The notes below the pieces were generated by a model. That model was not told the origin of the DNA and ran no database searches. It saw only the letters and a program-made list of their open reading frames with translations. Shown here one piece after another: positions 23,012 to 31,701 of a stretch of DNA of 64,000 bases; position 1 is the stretch's first letter; the number at the start of each line of letters is the position of its first letter. The position numbers and the translations under genes were made by a program. This DNA is from Tyzzerella sp. (GTDB lineage: Bacteria > Bacillota > Clostridia > Lachnospirales > Lachnospiraceae): the NCBI GenBank assembly GCA_017410145.1, contig JAFQRJ010000015.1:62001-126000 (forward strand). The letters run 5' to 3'.

Positions 23012-26000
23012 ATGGATGGAATTATTTATAAACAGGATAATCAATGTGTAGTATCGTTAGAAACTAGTAATCATTCAAGACGGTGCTTTATGACAGGTGA
23101 ATATTGTTCACAACAGAGAAATGTTCAGCAACAAAGGAAGAAAATGCATGATAATAAAAAAATCATGGCATTTGTTGTAATGAATTTTTCGGATATGTCA
23201 GAGGTAGTGTATAAGTGGCGAATTTGTAGCTATATTGAAAAATTAGCCAAATATTTTTTTATAAGTAAAGACAAAAAACAATTATATTGTAGCGCTTTAC
23301 ATGATGAGGAAATAGATAAGGATGTATGGGAACCAGTAAAAGAAATTGAAGTGGTTAGAGCGGATACGGATCCTTCATCAAATTATGTGATATGTAATCG
23401 AATCTGTCAACAAATGCAGATGGCCGATCTTGTGGTTGTAGATGTATCTAGACACAATCCAAATGTGTTTTACGAGTTTGGAATGGCGGTGGCATTAGAG
23501 AAACTAATTTTACCTATTTGTTATAGTGAAAGTTATTTTAATATGTCAATACCTGAGGGGTTGAAGAATAGCAAAGAGTATAAGGACTATAATGAAAATG
23601 CAAGAGAACTTGAACACCATATCGGATGTTATCCATGGCGTAAAAGTTTATTTGAATATTATGGAATCTGTTATAAAGAAGCGGATAGTGCGGGGAACAA
23701 TCAGGATAAAACAGAGTACAAGGAGTTTCAGAATGTTAAAAAAGCTGAATATGGTTTTTCAGATAAGCAATATGGACAGTTCCCTTATCATGAGAAGATT
23801 AATTTACATGAGGACAAGGTTATAGGAGAAGAAATATATAACAAACTTCGTCGTACATATAACGAAGCGAAACCAATTAACAATACTTTGGTTGTTTATA
23901 CTATGGATAAATTTTTAAATGAAGAACAATCGGGGCGATGTATCGTGAATTTTTATCACAGAATTATAAGAAGATTCCGTGATGAAGAATGCTTTTGTGG
24001 AGAGCGTGTTGGGGTTTTAGTTCAAGGGAACTATATTCCTGAGGATGATAAAGATGCAAAGAAGCAATCGAATTTATTGTATGGAATTGGAGAAATTATT
24101 CAGATTGGATTAAATCAAGCCACATATCATGCGACTGAACGTAAGATAAAGACTCATGATGTTCTGGATATATCAGGAGTGACACTGCCAGGCAATAAAA
24201 GTGAAAAGGATGGTCGCATAAAGAAATATAATGATGATATTATAAGATGTGTTAAAGAATATATTAGAAACAGAGGGTTGCTGGTTTACCCTAACAATCC
24301 TATTTTTGTGAATCGTTTAATGAATAAATTCTATAAATCTCTTTTTGACAAAGAAAATAATAATGAATTTTATTTATATTATGCTATGTTAAAAACACTT
24401 TGTTACACTAATGAGATAGTTGTTGATATAAGCCATAATTTTGAAAAATGTTTACAAACATTATTTTGGTTGGGAGCAGCACATGGTTCTGATATCTATG
24501 CGATAACTGTTTTGCATCAGGTAACAGATGAAGAACGAAAGACTATGAATGATTCTTTAGAAAAAAAGGCAAGGAACATCTTTGATGTTGCAGGTTTGTG
24601 GACGGCTATTCTATGTTCAAATGACATAGAAGGTTTTTATAAACAGCTTTCTTTGGCACAGCAAGGAGTGGAGAATCATTCGAAATTAGTGTTGGCTGAT
24701 AGAAAATTTTATGAAAAAGAAATAAAGGAACCTTATTCCTTAACAGAGTTAGATAAGTTTCAAGAAGTAACTGAAAAATTGTATACTGACAAAAAAATAG
24801 AAGAAAAACATGCATTGGAATCATATTATAGGAGTCGCTTTTGGAACGCCATGTTAAGATACAATCAGTTGTATATTTATTTGCCACAGGGGGCGGGAAT
24901 TGATAAAGCGCGCGAACCTAAAGCATATATGGTAAGATGGGATTTTGATGCAGTATCTGAATTGTCATTTTATTTATCAAAAAGAAAACCGATTGGAGAG
25001 TATCGTATTATTGCATTCGAAAAGAAGGAGGAGAACGAAAGTGAGGAAGAATATTTAAAAAGAGTCGAAGAACAGGTAATTGAAGCAAAAGAGGGAAATT
25101 TTATTTCTGTTGGGAAAGATGCAACGCCACTTGGAAAGCAAATGGCAGATTATATAAATGAATTTTCATTGGAACAATATGCATCTGAAAATAATATTCA
25201 TACGCATGTGCGAAAGGATATTCATAGGCTGTGTAAATATAAATCTAGTGATACAGATATAGTATATAGGGTGTATCAAGGGTTCTTGTGTACTGATGGC
25301 GGAAAGAAAGGTTTCTTTACGCAACATCCTGGAGTTGCATGCGCGACTTGTGATAAAGCTTCAACCGGTAAAGAAAATATTTACAAAAACATATCCTCGC
25401 TTGGGAAGAGTAAATGTGTCATAGGGGAAAATAAAGAACATACAGAGATTACCCAACTTCTATTATGGCGAGATGAAAAGGGAAATACAGATAAGGAAAG
25501 TCGCTTTCGGGTATCATTAATTGGGAGTTCGGGACCGGCAACTTTAGCCGCTACACTGCTTTTTGTTGATGAAGAACAAAAACTACGATATTTGGAAAGT
25601 AGGAAGTATAAAAATGATAGAGAAGGTGAAGAAGAAAAAGAAGAATTCTTGGTTGAATTACAAGAAATTGTGAGAAAAGAGTTTATGAAAGTCTTTATGC
25701 AAAGGCTTATGAGCAAAGTACGCCAAGAACCATTGGATGGGGCAGGAATGAACACCCCAACTGGTGAAAGAAAAAAAGAATATTATTTTTATCTGGTTGA
25801 ATGTGCTGTCACAGCTTATCTAAGCACGGTGTTATACAGATATTTTTTGCCATTTTTATCTGAGCGAGATATAAAACGAATTCGAAATGGTATGTGCGCA
25901 TTTCTTGAGCATATGAAAACAACAGGTGAAAGTCCATTTGCTTTAGGGTATTATGATGAAATAACTAAGGATGAAACCGTGGCATCAGATGCAAATGTTG

Positions 26001-26212
26001 AAAACATTATTCGAATAATACCTGAAGAATTAGTAAAAGTATTGAATGCTTTTAAAGGGCTAGAGGCTTTTTATATGGTAAAAGTACAACATGGTGAAGA
26101 TGCAAATGAGGAAAAGGATACAAGAAGTGTCAAAAATATGGAAATGTTTTCAATCAATGGTGAGGAACGAGTGAAGTGCTATTTTGTATTTGAAGATGAA
26201 GAAGATGCATAA
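23012..26212 (+). CDS. Large protein with NDT-like domain and a second, degenerate copy (defence candidate)
   Basis: A 1066-residue soluble protein. Residues about 50-175 resemble the nucleoside 2-deoxyribosyltransferase/TIR-like fold: MAFVVMNFSD, then ADLVVVDVSRHNPNVFYEFG, where Glu155 matches the nucleophile position. A second similar unit at about 465-510 reads EIVVDISHNFEKCLQTLFWLG, with Trp486 where the Glu would be, so it is probably inactive. A Cys pair (CFMTGEYC) lies near the N-terminus. The remainder (510-1066) is not recognised. ATG 23012 is chosen for AAAGG 8 bp upstream; a longer in-frame GTG start would translate the hairpin. Operon with the FRG gene. A nucleotide- or NAD-cleaving antiphage effector is inferred. 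Confidence 0.7.
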   Translation: MDGIIYKQDNQCVVSLETSNHSRRCFMTGEYCSQQRNVQQQRKKMHDNKKIMAFVVMNFSDMSEVVYKWRICSYIEKLAKYFFISKDKKQLYCSALHDEEIDKDVWEPVKEIEVVRADTDPSSNYVICNRICQQMQMADLVVVDVSRHNPNVFYEFGMAVALEKLILPICYSESYFNMSIPEGLKNSKEYKDYNENARELEHHIGCYPWRKSLFEYYGICYKEADSAGNNQDKTEYKEFQNVKKAEYGFSDKQYGQFPYHEKINLHEDKVIGEEIYNKLRRTYNEAKPINNTLVVYTMDKFLNEEQSGRCIVNFYHRIIRRFRDEECFCGERVGVLVQGNYIPEDDKDAKKQSNLLYGIGEIIQIGLNQATYHATERKIKTHDVLDISGVTLPGNKSEKDGRIKKYNDDIIRCVKEYIRNRGLLVYPNNPIFVNRLMNKFYKSLFDKENNNEFYLYYAMLKTLCYTNEIVVDISHNFEKCLQTLFWLGAAHGSDIYAITVLHQVTDEERKTMNDSLEKKARNIFDVAGLWTAILCSNDIEGFYKQLSLAQQGVENHSKLVLADRKFYEKEIKEPYSLTELDKFQEVTEKLYTDKKIEEKHALESYYRSRFWNAMLRYNQLYIYLPQGAGIDKAREPKAYMVRWDFDAVSELSFYLSKRKPIGEYRIIAFEKKEENESEEEYLKRVEEQVIEAKEGNFISVGKDATPLGKQMADYINEFSLEQYASENNIHTHVRKDIHRLCKYKSSDTDIVYRVYQGFLCTDGGKKGFFTQHPGVACATCDKASTGKENIYKNISSLGKSKCVIGENKEHTEITQLLLWRDEKGNTDKESRFRVSLIGSSGPATLAATLLFVDEEQKLRYLESRKYKNDREGEEEKEEFLVELQEIVRKEFMKVFMQRLMSKVRQEPLDGAGMNTPTGERKKEYYFYLVECAVTAYLSTVLYRYFLPFLSERDIKRIRNGMCAFLEHMKTTGESPFALGYYDEITKDETVASDANVENIIRIIPEELVKVLNAFKGLEAFYMVKVQHGEDANEEKDTRSVKNMEMFSINGEERVKCYFVFEDEEDA

Positions 26213-26226
26213 AAGGAGAAGAACAT

Positions 26227-27036
26227 ATGATAAAAGAAGTAAAGATTAAAAATATAAATGAAATAATGGAGTTGATTTCTGAGCAACGATTTGATGATAG
26301 AATTGGCAGGTATCGTTCTTCCTTTTTGTATAGAGGAATACATAAATCCGATTATCATTTAAAGACAAGTTTAGAAAGAAATTGTCGAGATAAACAATTT
26401 AATTTAGAAAAATCCATTTTGAGAAATTTCACGAAGTATGCAATGAGTGAGGATCCTGAAATGGACACATCCATCTGGAGACAAATGATTATAGGACAGC
26501 ATCATGGATTGCCGACTAGATTGCTAGATTGGACTTATTCACCACTAATGGGACTGCATTTTTCGATTGATGAACAATCATTTAACGAAATTGATGAGAA
26601 TGATAGTGTTGTCTGGAAAATTGATATTGAAGAAATGAATAGTAAATTGCCTAAAAAGTATAGAAAGAAGCTACAAGAAGAAAAAGCATTTTTGTTTACG
26701 GTTGACATGTTAAATGAATTGGTTAAAGATATAGATTCGTACGATGAAGATATGGGGATTTATTCCATGGTCCTTATTGAACCACCTTCCATTGATCAAA
26801 GAATTATTAATCAATATTCTTATTTTATGCTAGTACCAAAAGGAATAAAGGATATTGAGGAATTTTTTGAACAGGAAACAGAAAATACAGTAAAATACAT
26901 CATCCCAAAAGAACTCAAATGGAGAGTTCGAGATTTTCTGGATCAGATGAATATTAATGAAAGAATTGTTTATCCCGGATTGGATGGATTGAGCACGTGG
27001 ATTAAGCGCCATTATTATGTCAAAGAGGAACAGTAA
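26227..27036 (+). CDS. FRG-domain protein
   Basis: A 269-residue protein with the FRG domain (PF08867): SFLYRGIHKSDYHLKTSL at 32-49 carries the name-giving F-x-R-G, and HHGLPTRLLDWTYSP at 92-106 is the second conserved block. The domain's biochemical activity is not established to my knowledge, but it recurs in accessory and defence loci. It starts 14 bp after the NDT-like gene with AAAAGGAG upstream, so the pair forms one operon and probably one system. Confidence 0.82.
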   Translation: MIKEVKIKNINEIMELISEQRFDDRIGRYRSSFLYRGIHKSDYHLKTSLERNCRDKQFNLEKSILRNFTKYAMSEDPEMDTSIWRQMIIGQHHGLPTRLLDWTYSPLMGLHFSIDEQSFNEIDENDSVVWKIDIEEMNSKLPKKYRKKLQEEKAFLFTVDMLNELVKDIDSYDEDMGIYSMVLIEPPSIDQRIINQYSYFMLVPKGIKDIEEFFEQETENTVKYIIPKELKWRVRDFLDQMNINERIVYPGLDGLSTWIKRHYYVKEEQ

Positions 27037-27056
27037 TATCTTTCATTGTTTACATG

Positions 27057-27085
27057 TTGACATATTTACAAAGTGCCACTATACT
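27057..27085 (+). promoter_or_regulatory. Strong sigma-A promoter without an obvious large gene
   Basis: Perfect TTGACA (27057-27062), 17-bp spacer, TATACT (27080-27085). The transcript would run from about 27092 to the hairpin at 27298, a region with no gene longer than 20 codons. Confidence 0.65.
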
Positions 27086-27091
27086 ATAATT

Positions 27092-27297
27092 AGTTATTGA
27101 ATTTCAATAATTCTTCTCTGTTGCGGAGAAGTAAAATATGAGCAAAATAAAATCTAGTTGCATGAAAGGGGGCTGGTTGATACAGAACCCTTTCTTTTAC
27201 ATTATGGAGATAATATGTACAACGCGGTAGATTTAAAAGAACTTACAATAAAACCAAAAATGTTCGGTCGGTGAGGTCCTTTTTTTTTATTTATTAC
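27092..27297 (+). ncRNA. Candidate ~200-nt structured transcript with a 19-codon ORF
   Basis: Between a strong promoter and a strong hairpin. It contains CTTCTC/GAGAAG and a larger hairpin, GAAAGGG with CCCTTTC (around 27164-27194, followed by TTTTA), then a tiny ORF at 27215-27274 (MYNAVDLKELTIKPKMFGR) preceded by GGAGA. The ORF could be a leader peptide or the stub of a lost gene. No known RNA family is recognised. Confidence 0.35.
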
Positions 27298-27348
27298 AGT
27301 CTCATTTTATACTTTGCGAAGTATAAAATGAGACTTATTTATATTTTT
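27298..27348. terminator. 17-bp perfect hairpin terminator before the XRE gene
   Basis: The 17 bases at 27298-27314 are perfectly complementary to 27319-27335 with a TGCG loop, followed by TATTTATATTTTTG; a run of T before it means A-rich sequence on the other strand, so it may stop both directions. Confidence 0.65.
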
Positions 27349-27363
27349 GAAAGTATATTCTGG

Positions 27364-27392
27364 TTGACATTGGGGATAATATAGAATATATT
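27364..27392 (+). promoter_or_regulatory. Sigma-A promoter of the XRE/ATPase operon
   Basis: Perfect TTGACA (27364-27369), 17-bp spacer, TATATT (27387-27392). The predicted start leaves a leader of only about 10-15 nt before the ATG. Confidence 0.75.
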
Positions 27393-27410
27393 ATTTGTAG
27401 AGAGGTGAAC

Positions 27411-27722
27411 ATGATGGATGATTTTCAAAGATATTTAGATATGAAACTTACCAAAGTGGATTTTCAGGCTATAACAAGAGTCGATGGAGAGGTATATGAA
27501 TACGATGTATATAAGGAGATCCGGGAACTTGTTGTGCGAACGAGAGACCATGCTGGTTTTACACAAAAACAATTAGCTGAGAGGTGCGGACTTACGCAGG
27601 CTAATATTAGCAATATTGAAAAAGGAGTAACTAAACCAACTATCGATTCACTTAAGAAAATAGCAGATGCAACAGGCAAAAGGCTTATTATTGAATTTGG
27701 GGACAGGGAGGTTATGTTCTGA
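27411..27722 (+). CDS. XRE-family helix-turn-helix regulator (antitoxin-like)
   Basis: A 103-residue protein with a C-terminal HTH_XRE domain: FTQKQLAERCGLTQANISNI is the helix-turn-helix, followed by KPTIDSLKKIADATGKRL. Such proteins act as autorepressors and often as antitoxins. ATG 27411 (or 27414) follows AGAGGTG. Its stop overlaps the ATPase start (TGATG), so both are translated together and it probably represses the promoter at 27364. Confidence 0.85.
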   Translation: MMDDFQRYLDMKLTKVDFQAITRVDGEVYEYDVYKEIRELVVRTRDHAGFTQKQLAERCGLTQANISNIEKGVTKPTIDSLKKIADATGKRLIIEFGDREVMF

Positions 27723-28819
27723 TGACAATGATAAATAAACTTGTAGTTGAACAATTTAGAGGAATTAATGACCTAAAAATCGATAAACTCAATCGTATTA
27801 ATCTGATTGTGGGAGATAACAATTGCGGAAAGACTAGTGTGTTGGAAGCTATACAATTGTTTCGTACGTCAGAACTGTTAGGGAATATATACACAATTGC
27901 TAGGCAGAGAGAAAGTCTCCAGTGGTTAAATTCAAATTCTTTATATGAAAATTTTATATGTATGTTTCCGCATGATGGCAGAGATTTAAAGATTCGTGTT
28001 TCTGGTAAGTGTAATGAAAAAGATATTTCATATGAGCTTGTGGGGAGGCAGAAAACAGTACTTGTTGATGTGAAAGAACTTGACCGTTTTGTTGTACGTG
28101 AAAATTTAAGTTCATTAGTGACAGAGACCGCTACAGATGAGTTTGAAGGTGTTATATCCTCTAACTATGGGAAGAACGCAAAGGAACAAAAAATTAAAAT
28201 TAATCGTTTATCTGGAATAGCAGGCATACCGATATCTGAAAAAGATGAGTTTAAAGTGATATATGTTGCTCCTTTTGAACATTTAAAGGGAAGTATTATT
28301 AGCCAGATTATTAAGGATGATGATTACAAGGAAATATGTTTAAAAGCGCTTCAGTTATTTGATCCGGAAATCATAGATATGGTGTTATTTAAAAGTGACA
28401 CGGGCAATCGACCAGTTGAGTTTTTGAAGCATAAGAGACTTGGAAATATGCCATTATCTACTTATGGTGATGGTATTAAAAAGGTATTGGTTTTGGCTAA
28501 TGCTATAGCAAGAGCGACAGGTGGAGTCCTGTTAATTGATGAGATAGAAACGGCAATTCATCACAAATATTATGACGATATCTTTAGGTTTATTGTAAAG
28601 GCTTGCAGTGCATTTGATGTTCAAGCGTTTATAACAACACACAGTTTGGAAGCGATTGATGGGCTTTTAGCGACGCAGGATTATGAAATACAAAAAACAG
28701 AAGATAGTATGAGTGTGGTTACTCTGAAGCGAGAAGAGAATAAAACATATTCGCGAGTTCTCTCGGGAAGAGAAGTTGCACTCGACCGAGAAGCCTTCGG
28801 ATTCGAGGTTCGTTTATGA
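27722..28819 (+). CDS. AAA ATPase of the OLD/ABC-like AAA_15/AAA_21 type
   Basis: A 365-residue ATPase: Walker A GDNNCGKTS (31-39), Walker B LLIDEIE (270-276), and a D-loop/switch region around TTHSLEA (about 304). It lacks a C-terminal nuclease domain; instead a TOPRIM-like protein is encoded just downstream with an ATGA overlap. Split ATPase/TOPRIM pairs occur in OLD-like and PARIS-like defence loci, but the sequence here does not identify a named system. Confidence 0.82.
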   Translation: MTMINKLVVEQFRGINDLKIDKLNRINLIVGDNNCGKTSVLEAIQLFRTSELLGNIYTIARQRESLQWLNSNSLYENFICMFPHDGRDLKIRVSGKCNEKDISYELVGRQKTVLVDVKELDRFVVRENLSSLVTETATDEFEGVISSNYGKNAKEQKIKINRLSGIAGIPISEKDEFKVIYVAPFEHLKGSIISQIIKDDDYKEICLKALQLFDPEIIDMVLFKSDTGNRPVEFLKHKRLGNMPLSTYGDGIKKVLVLANAIARATGGVLLIDEIETAIHHKYYDDIFRFIVKACSAFDVQAFITTHSLEAIDGLLATQDYEIQKTEDSMSVVTLKREENKTYSRVLSGREVALDREAFGFEVRL

Positions 28820-29257
28820 ATAAGTTGATTTTATGTGAAGGTGAAACGGATGCTATCTTATTGAGTTATTATCTGGGAAAGATTGCAGGGTGGAAGTATT
28901 GTGAGAAAGCGCCAAAGAACATAGATATTAAGAAACACAATGACAACGAATCTGTGAATTGGTATAAAAAAGGTAAAGACTATTTGCTTATTTGTGGTGT
29001 TGGTGGAAAAGATAATTTCGGAAGGTTTTTTGAATTGGAGACATTCGCAACAGAGAATGGTGTAGCAATTCCTACCAAGATGGATATGGTATTGCGAGGT
29101 CACTGGAATTGTTGCTGGTTGTTGTTCCAAAGGTGTTACTTGGGCTGTACAGTTTCCGGAAAAAGTATTCAGAAGGATTGATGAACAGATTAAAAATGTT
29201 CAGTGGGAGAAGTATGAGGTGTTGAAGGAATGCTTTAATTCCTTGGAGGATATTTAG
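28816..29257 (+). pseudogene. TOPRIM-like (DUF3226-like) nuclease gene, frameshifted and internally shortened
   Basis: The first 90 or so residues are intact, with the TOPRIM-type LILCEGETDAILLSYYL and ICGVGGKDNFGRF. Around 29095-29115 the frame is lost: the original frame ends at 29181, while an overlapping frame continues with AVQFPEKVFRRIDEQIKNVQ and a natural-looking C-terminus ending at 29257. The combined length (about 147 codons) is well below what the family usually needs, so an internal deletion joined two ends out of frame. The partner ATPase is intact, so the system is probably inactive or altered. Confidence 0.65.
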
Positions 29258-29266
29258 AAATTAATG

Positions 29267-29295
29267 TTGTAATCATGTAAGATATGAGATAAACT
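29267..29295 (+). promoter_or_regulatory. Promoter of capF-capG
   Basis: TTGTAA (29267-29272), 17-bp spacer, TAAACT (29290-29295), about 30 bp before the capF ATG. It gives capF and capG independent transcription although they are separated from capE. Confidence 0.55.
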
Positions 29296-29326
29296 TATAT
29301 CATATGTATGGAAGGAAAAACAAACA

Positions 29327-30481
29327 ATGAACATCCTAATTACCGGAGCCAAGGGCTTCATTGGAAAAAATCTAATCGCAACATTACATAATATAGCGGA
29401 CGGCAAGGACCGTTCTTTTGGAATGGATACAGGTCTAACCATCTATGAGTACGACATTGATACAGACCCGGCGCTTCTGGATTTGTACTGCAAGAACGCA
29501 GATTTCGTATTTAACTTAGCTGGTGTGAATCGTCCACAGGATCCAAAAGAGTTTATGGAGGGCAACTTTGGTTTTGCATCTACGTTGTTAAATACGTTGA
29601 AGAAGTACAATAATAATTGTCCGATTATGATTTCGTCCTCTATTCAAGCGGCGCTGAACAATCCATACGGTGAGAGCAAGAAGGCCGGTGAGGAGTTGAT
29701 GTTTGCGTATGGCAAGGAGACAGGGGCACCGGTGTTTGTCTATCGTTTCCCAAATGTGTTTGGCAAATGGTGCAGACCGAATTACAACAGTGCGGTTGCC
29801 ACTTTCTGTAATAATATTGCAAATGATTTGCCGATTACGGTGAATGACCCGTCTGTTCTAATGACGTTGGTATATATTGATGATGTTGTGGCAGAATTGA
29901 TTGCCGCATTAAAAGGAGAAGCTAATCTGAAGGCAGATGGATATTGCTATGTGCCGGTGGAACATAAGATTACCTTGGGTGAGATTGTTGATTTGATTTA
30001 TTCTTTTGCAAAGCAGCCACAGGGATTGGTGATTCCGGAGATTCCGGACAATTCCTTTGCGAAGAAGTTGTATTCTACATATTTGTCATATTTGCCACAG
30101 GAAAAGGTGGCATTTCCATTGAAAATGAATGTGGATGCGAGAGGAAGTTTCACAGAACTGCTTAAGACTGAAAAATGCGGACAAGTAAGTGTAAATATTT
30201 CCAAACCGGGGATTACAAAAGGTCAGCATTGGCATCACACAAAATGGGAGTTCTTCATTGTTGTATCAGGTAAGGGCTTGATTCAGCAGAGAAAGGTAGG
30301 AACGGATGAGGTTCTGAATTTCGAAGTGAGTGGTGACAAGATCGAAGCGGTGCATATGCTGCCGGGATATACACATAACATTATCAACTTATCGGATACG
30401 GAAGATTTGGTAACTGTAATGTGGGCAAATGAGCAATTTAATCCGGACAAGCCGGATACATTTTTTGAGATTGTGGAGTAG
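29327..30481 (+). CDS. capF: CapF-like bifunctional reductase/cupin for UDP-L-FucNAc synthesis
   Basis: A 384-residue two-domain protein. Residues 1-250 are an SDR (TGAKGFIGKN, FNLAGVNRPQ, SSIQAAL and YGESKKAGE). Residues 265-384 are a cupin with the zinc-binding set in KGQHWHHTKWEFF and HMLPGYTHN. CapF epimerises and reduces the CapE product to UDP-N-acetyl-6-deoxy-L-talosamine. AAGGA precedes the ATG. It is followed after 9 bp by capG. Confidence 0.92.
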   Translation: MNILITGAKGFIGKNLIATLHNIADGKDRSFGMDTGLTIYEYDIDTDPALLDLYCKNADFVFNLAGVNRPQDPKEFMEGNFGFASTLLNTLKKYNNNCPIMISSSIQAALNNPYGESKKAGEELMFAYGKETGAPVFVYRFPNVFGKWCRPNYNSAVATFCNNIANDLPITVNDPSVLMTLVYIDDVVAELIAALKGEANLKADGYCYVPVEHKITLGEIVDLIYSFAKQPQGLVIPEIPDNSFAKKLYSTYLSYLPQEKVAFPLKMNVDARGSFTELLKTEKCGQVSVNISKPGITKGQHWHHTKWEFFIVVSGKGLIQQRKVGTDEVLNFEVSGDKIEAVHMLPGYTHNIINLSDTEDLVTVMWANEQFNPDKPDTFFEIVE

Positions 30482-30490
30482 AGGTGTGCT

Positions 30491-31675
30491 ATGGATATAA
30501 AATTAGATTATTCAGATGTAAGTTTTAAAGATAATGGGAAATTAAAGTTGTTGATTATTGTAGGGACAAGACCGGAGATTATCCGTCTGGCTGCAGTTAT
30601 TAAGAAATGTCGCAAATATTTTGATACTATTTTGGCACATACCGGACAAAACTATGATTATAACTTGAATGGAGTTTTCTTCCATGATTTGCAGTTGGAT
30701 GCCCCGGAAGTTTATATGGATGCAGTTGGTGACGACTTGGGTGCTACGGTTGGTAATATTATTAACTGCAGTTACAAGCTCATGAATCAGGTGAAACCGG
30801 ATGCGTTATTGATTCTTGGGGATACCAATAGTTGTCTTTCTGCGATTGCAGCAAAACGTCTTCACATTCCGATTTTCCATATGGAGGCTGGAAACCGTTG
30901 TAAGGACGAGTGCCTGCCGGAGGAAACAAACAGACGTATAGTGGATATTATTTCGGATGTGAACTTGGCATATTCGGAGCATGCACGTCGTTATCTTGCA
31001 GACTGTGGTCTGCCGAAGGAACGTACTTACGTAACGGGCAGCCCGATGGCAGAGGTGTTACATGAAAATTTAGACAAGATTGAAGGTTCTGATATTCATG
31101 CGAAATTGGGGCTTGAAAAGGGAAGATATATTTTGCTTTCAGCTCATAGAGAGGAAAATATTGATACAGAGAAGAACTTCCTGTCATTGTTTAATGCAAT
31201 TAATAAGATGGCAGAAAAGTATGATATGCCGATTTTGTATTCTTGTCATCCGCGTTCAAAGAAGCGTTTGGCAGAGAGTGGTTTTGAGCTGGATGCACGT
31301 GTGATTCAACATGAGCCACTTGGATTCCATGATTATAATTGCCTACAAATGAATGCGTTTGCGGTGGTTTCTGACAGTGGCACATTGCCGGAGGAGTCTA
31401 GTTTCTTTACATCGGTAGGACATCCGTTCCCGGCAGTATGTATTCGTACGTCTACGGAAAGACCGGAGGCACTGGATAAGGCTTGTTTTGTTCTTGCCGG
31501 AATTGATGAGAAATCATTACTTCAGGCAGTGGATACAGCTGTGGAGATGAATTTGGATGCGGATTATGGTATTCCGGTACCGGATTATCGAGATGAAAAT
31601 GTCTCATCGAAGGTAGTAAAACTTATCCAGAGTTACACGGGCGTGGTGGATAAGATGGTTTGGAGAAAATATTAG
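30491..31675 (+). CDS. capG: CapG-like UDP-GlcNAc-2-epimerase family enzyme (UDP-L-FucNAc forming)
   Basis: A 394-residue member of the UDP-GlcNAc 2-epimerase family: VGTRPEIIRLAAVI, HTGQNYDYNL, LGDTNSCLSAIAAKR, HMEAGNRC and LPEETNRRIVD, with SDSGTLPEESSFF near the C-terminus. The HMEAGNRC and EETNRR forms are those of the CapG/FnlC branch, which converts UDP-L-PneNAc-type sugar to UDP-L-FucNAc, rather than of WecB. This completes the pathway begun by capE. Confidence 0.9.
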   Translation: MDIKLDYSDVSFKDNGKLKLLIIVGTRPEIIRLAAVIKKCRKYFDTILAHTGQNYDYNLNGVFFHDLQLDAPEVYMDAVGDDLGATVGNIINCSYKLMNQVKPDALLILGDTNSCLSAIAAKRLHIPIFHMEAGNRCKDECLPEETNRRIVDIISDVNLAYSEHARRYLADCGLPKERTYVTGSPMAEVLHENLDKIEGSDIHAKLGLEKGRYILLSAHREENIDTEKNFLSLFNAINKMAEKYDMPILYSCHPRSKKRLAESGFELDARVIQHEPLGFHDYNCLQMNAFAVVSDSGTLPEESSFFTSVGHPFPAVCIRTSTERPEALDKACFVLAGIDEKSLLQAVDTAVEMNLDADYGIPVPDYRDENVSSKVVKLIQSYTGVVDKMVWRKY

Positions 31676-31701
31676 AAATTTTGAGGAAAGGATGGCGTGG
31701 T

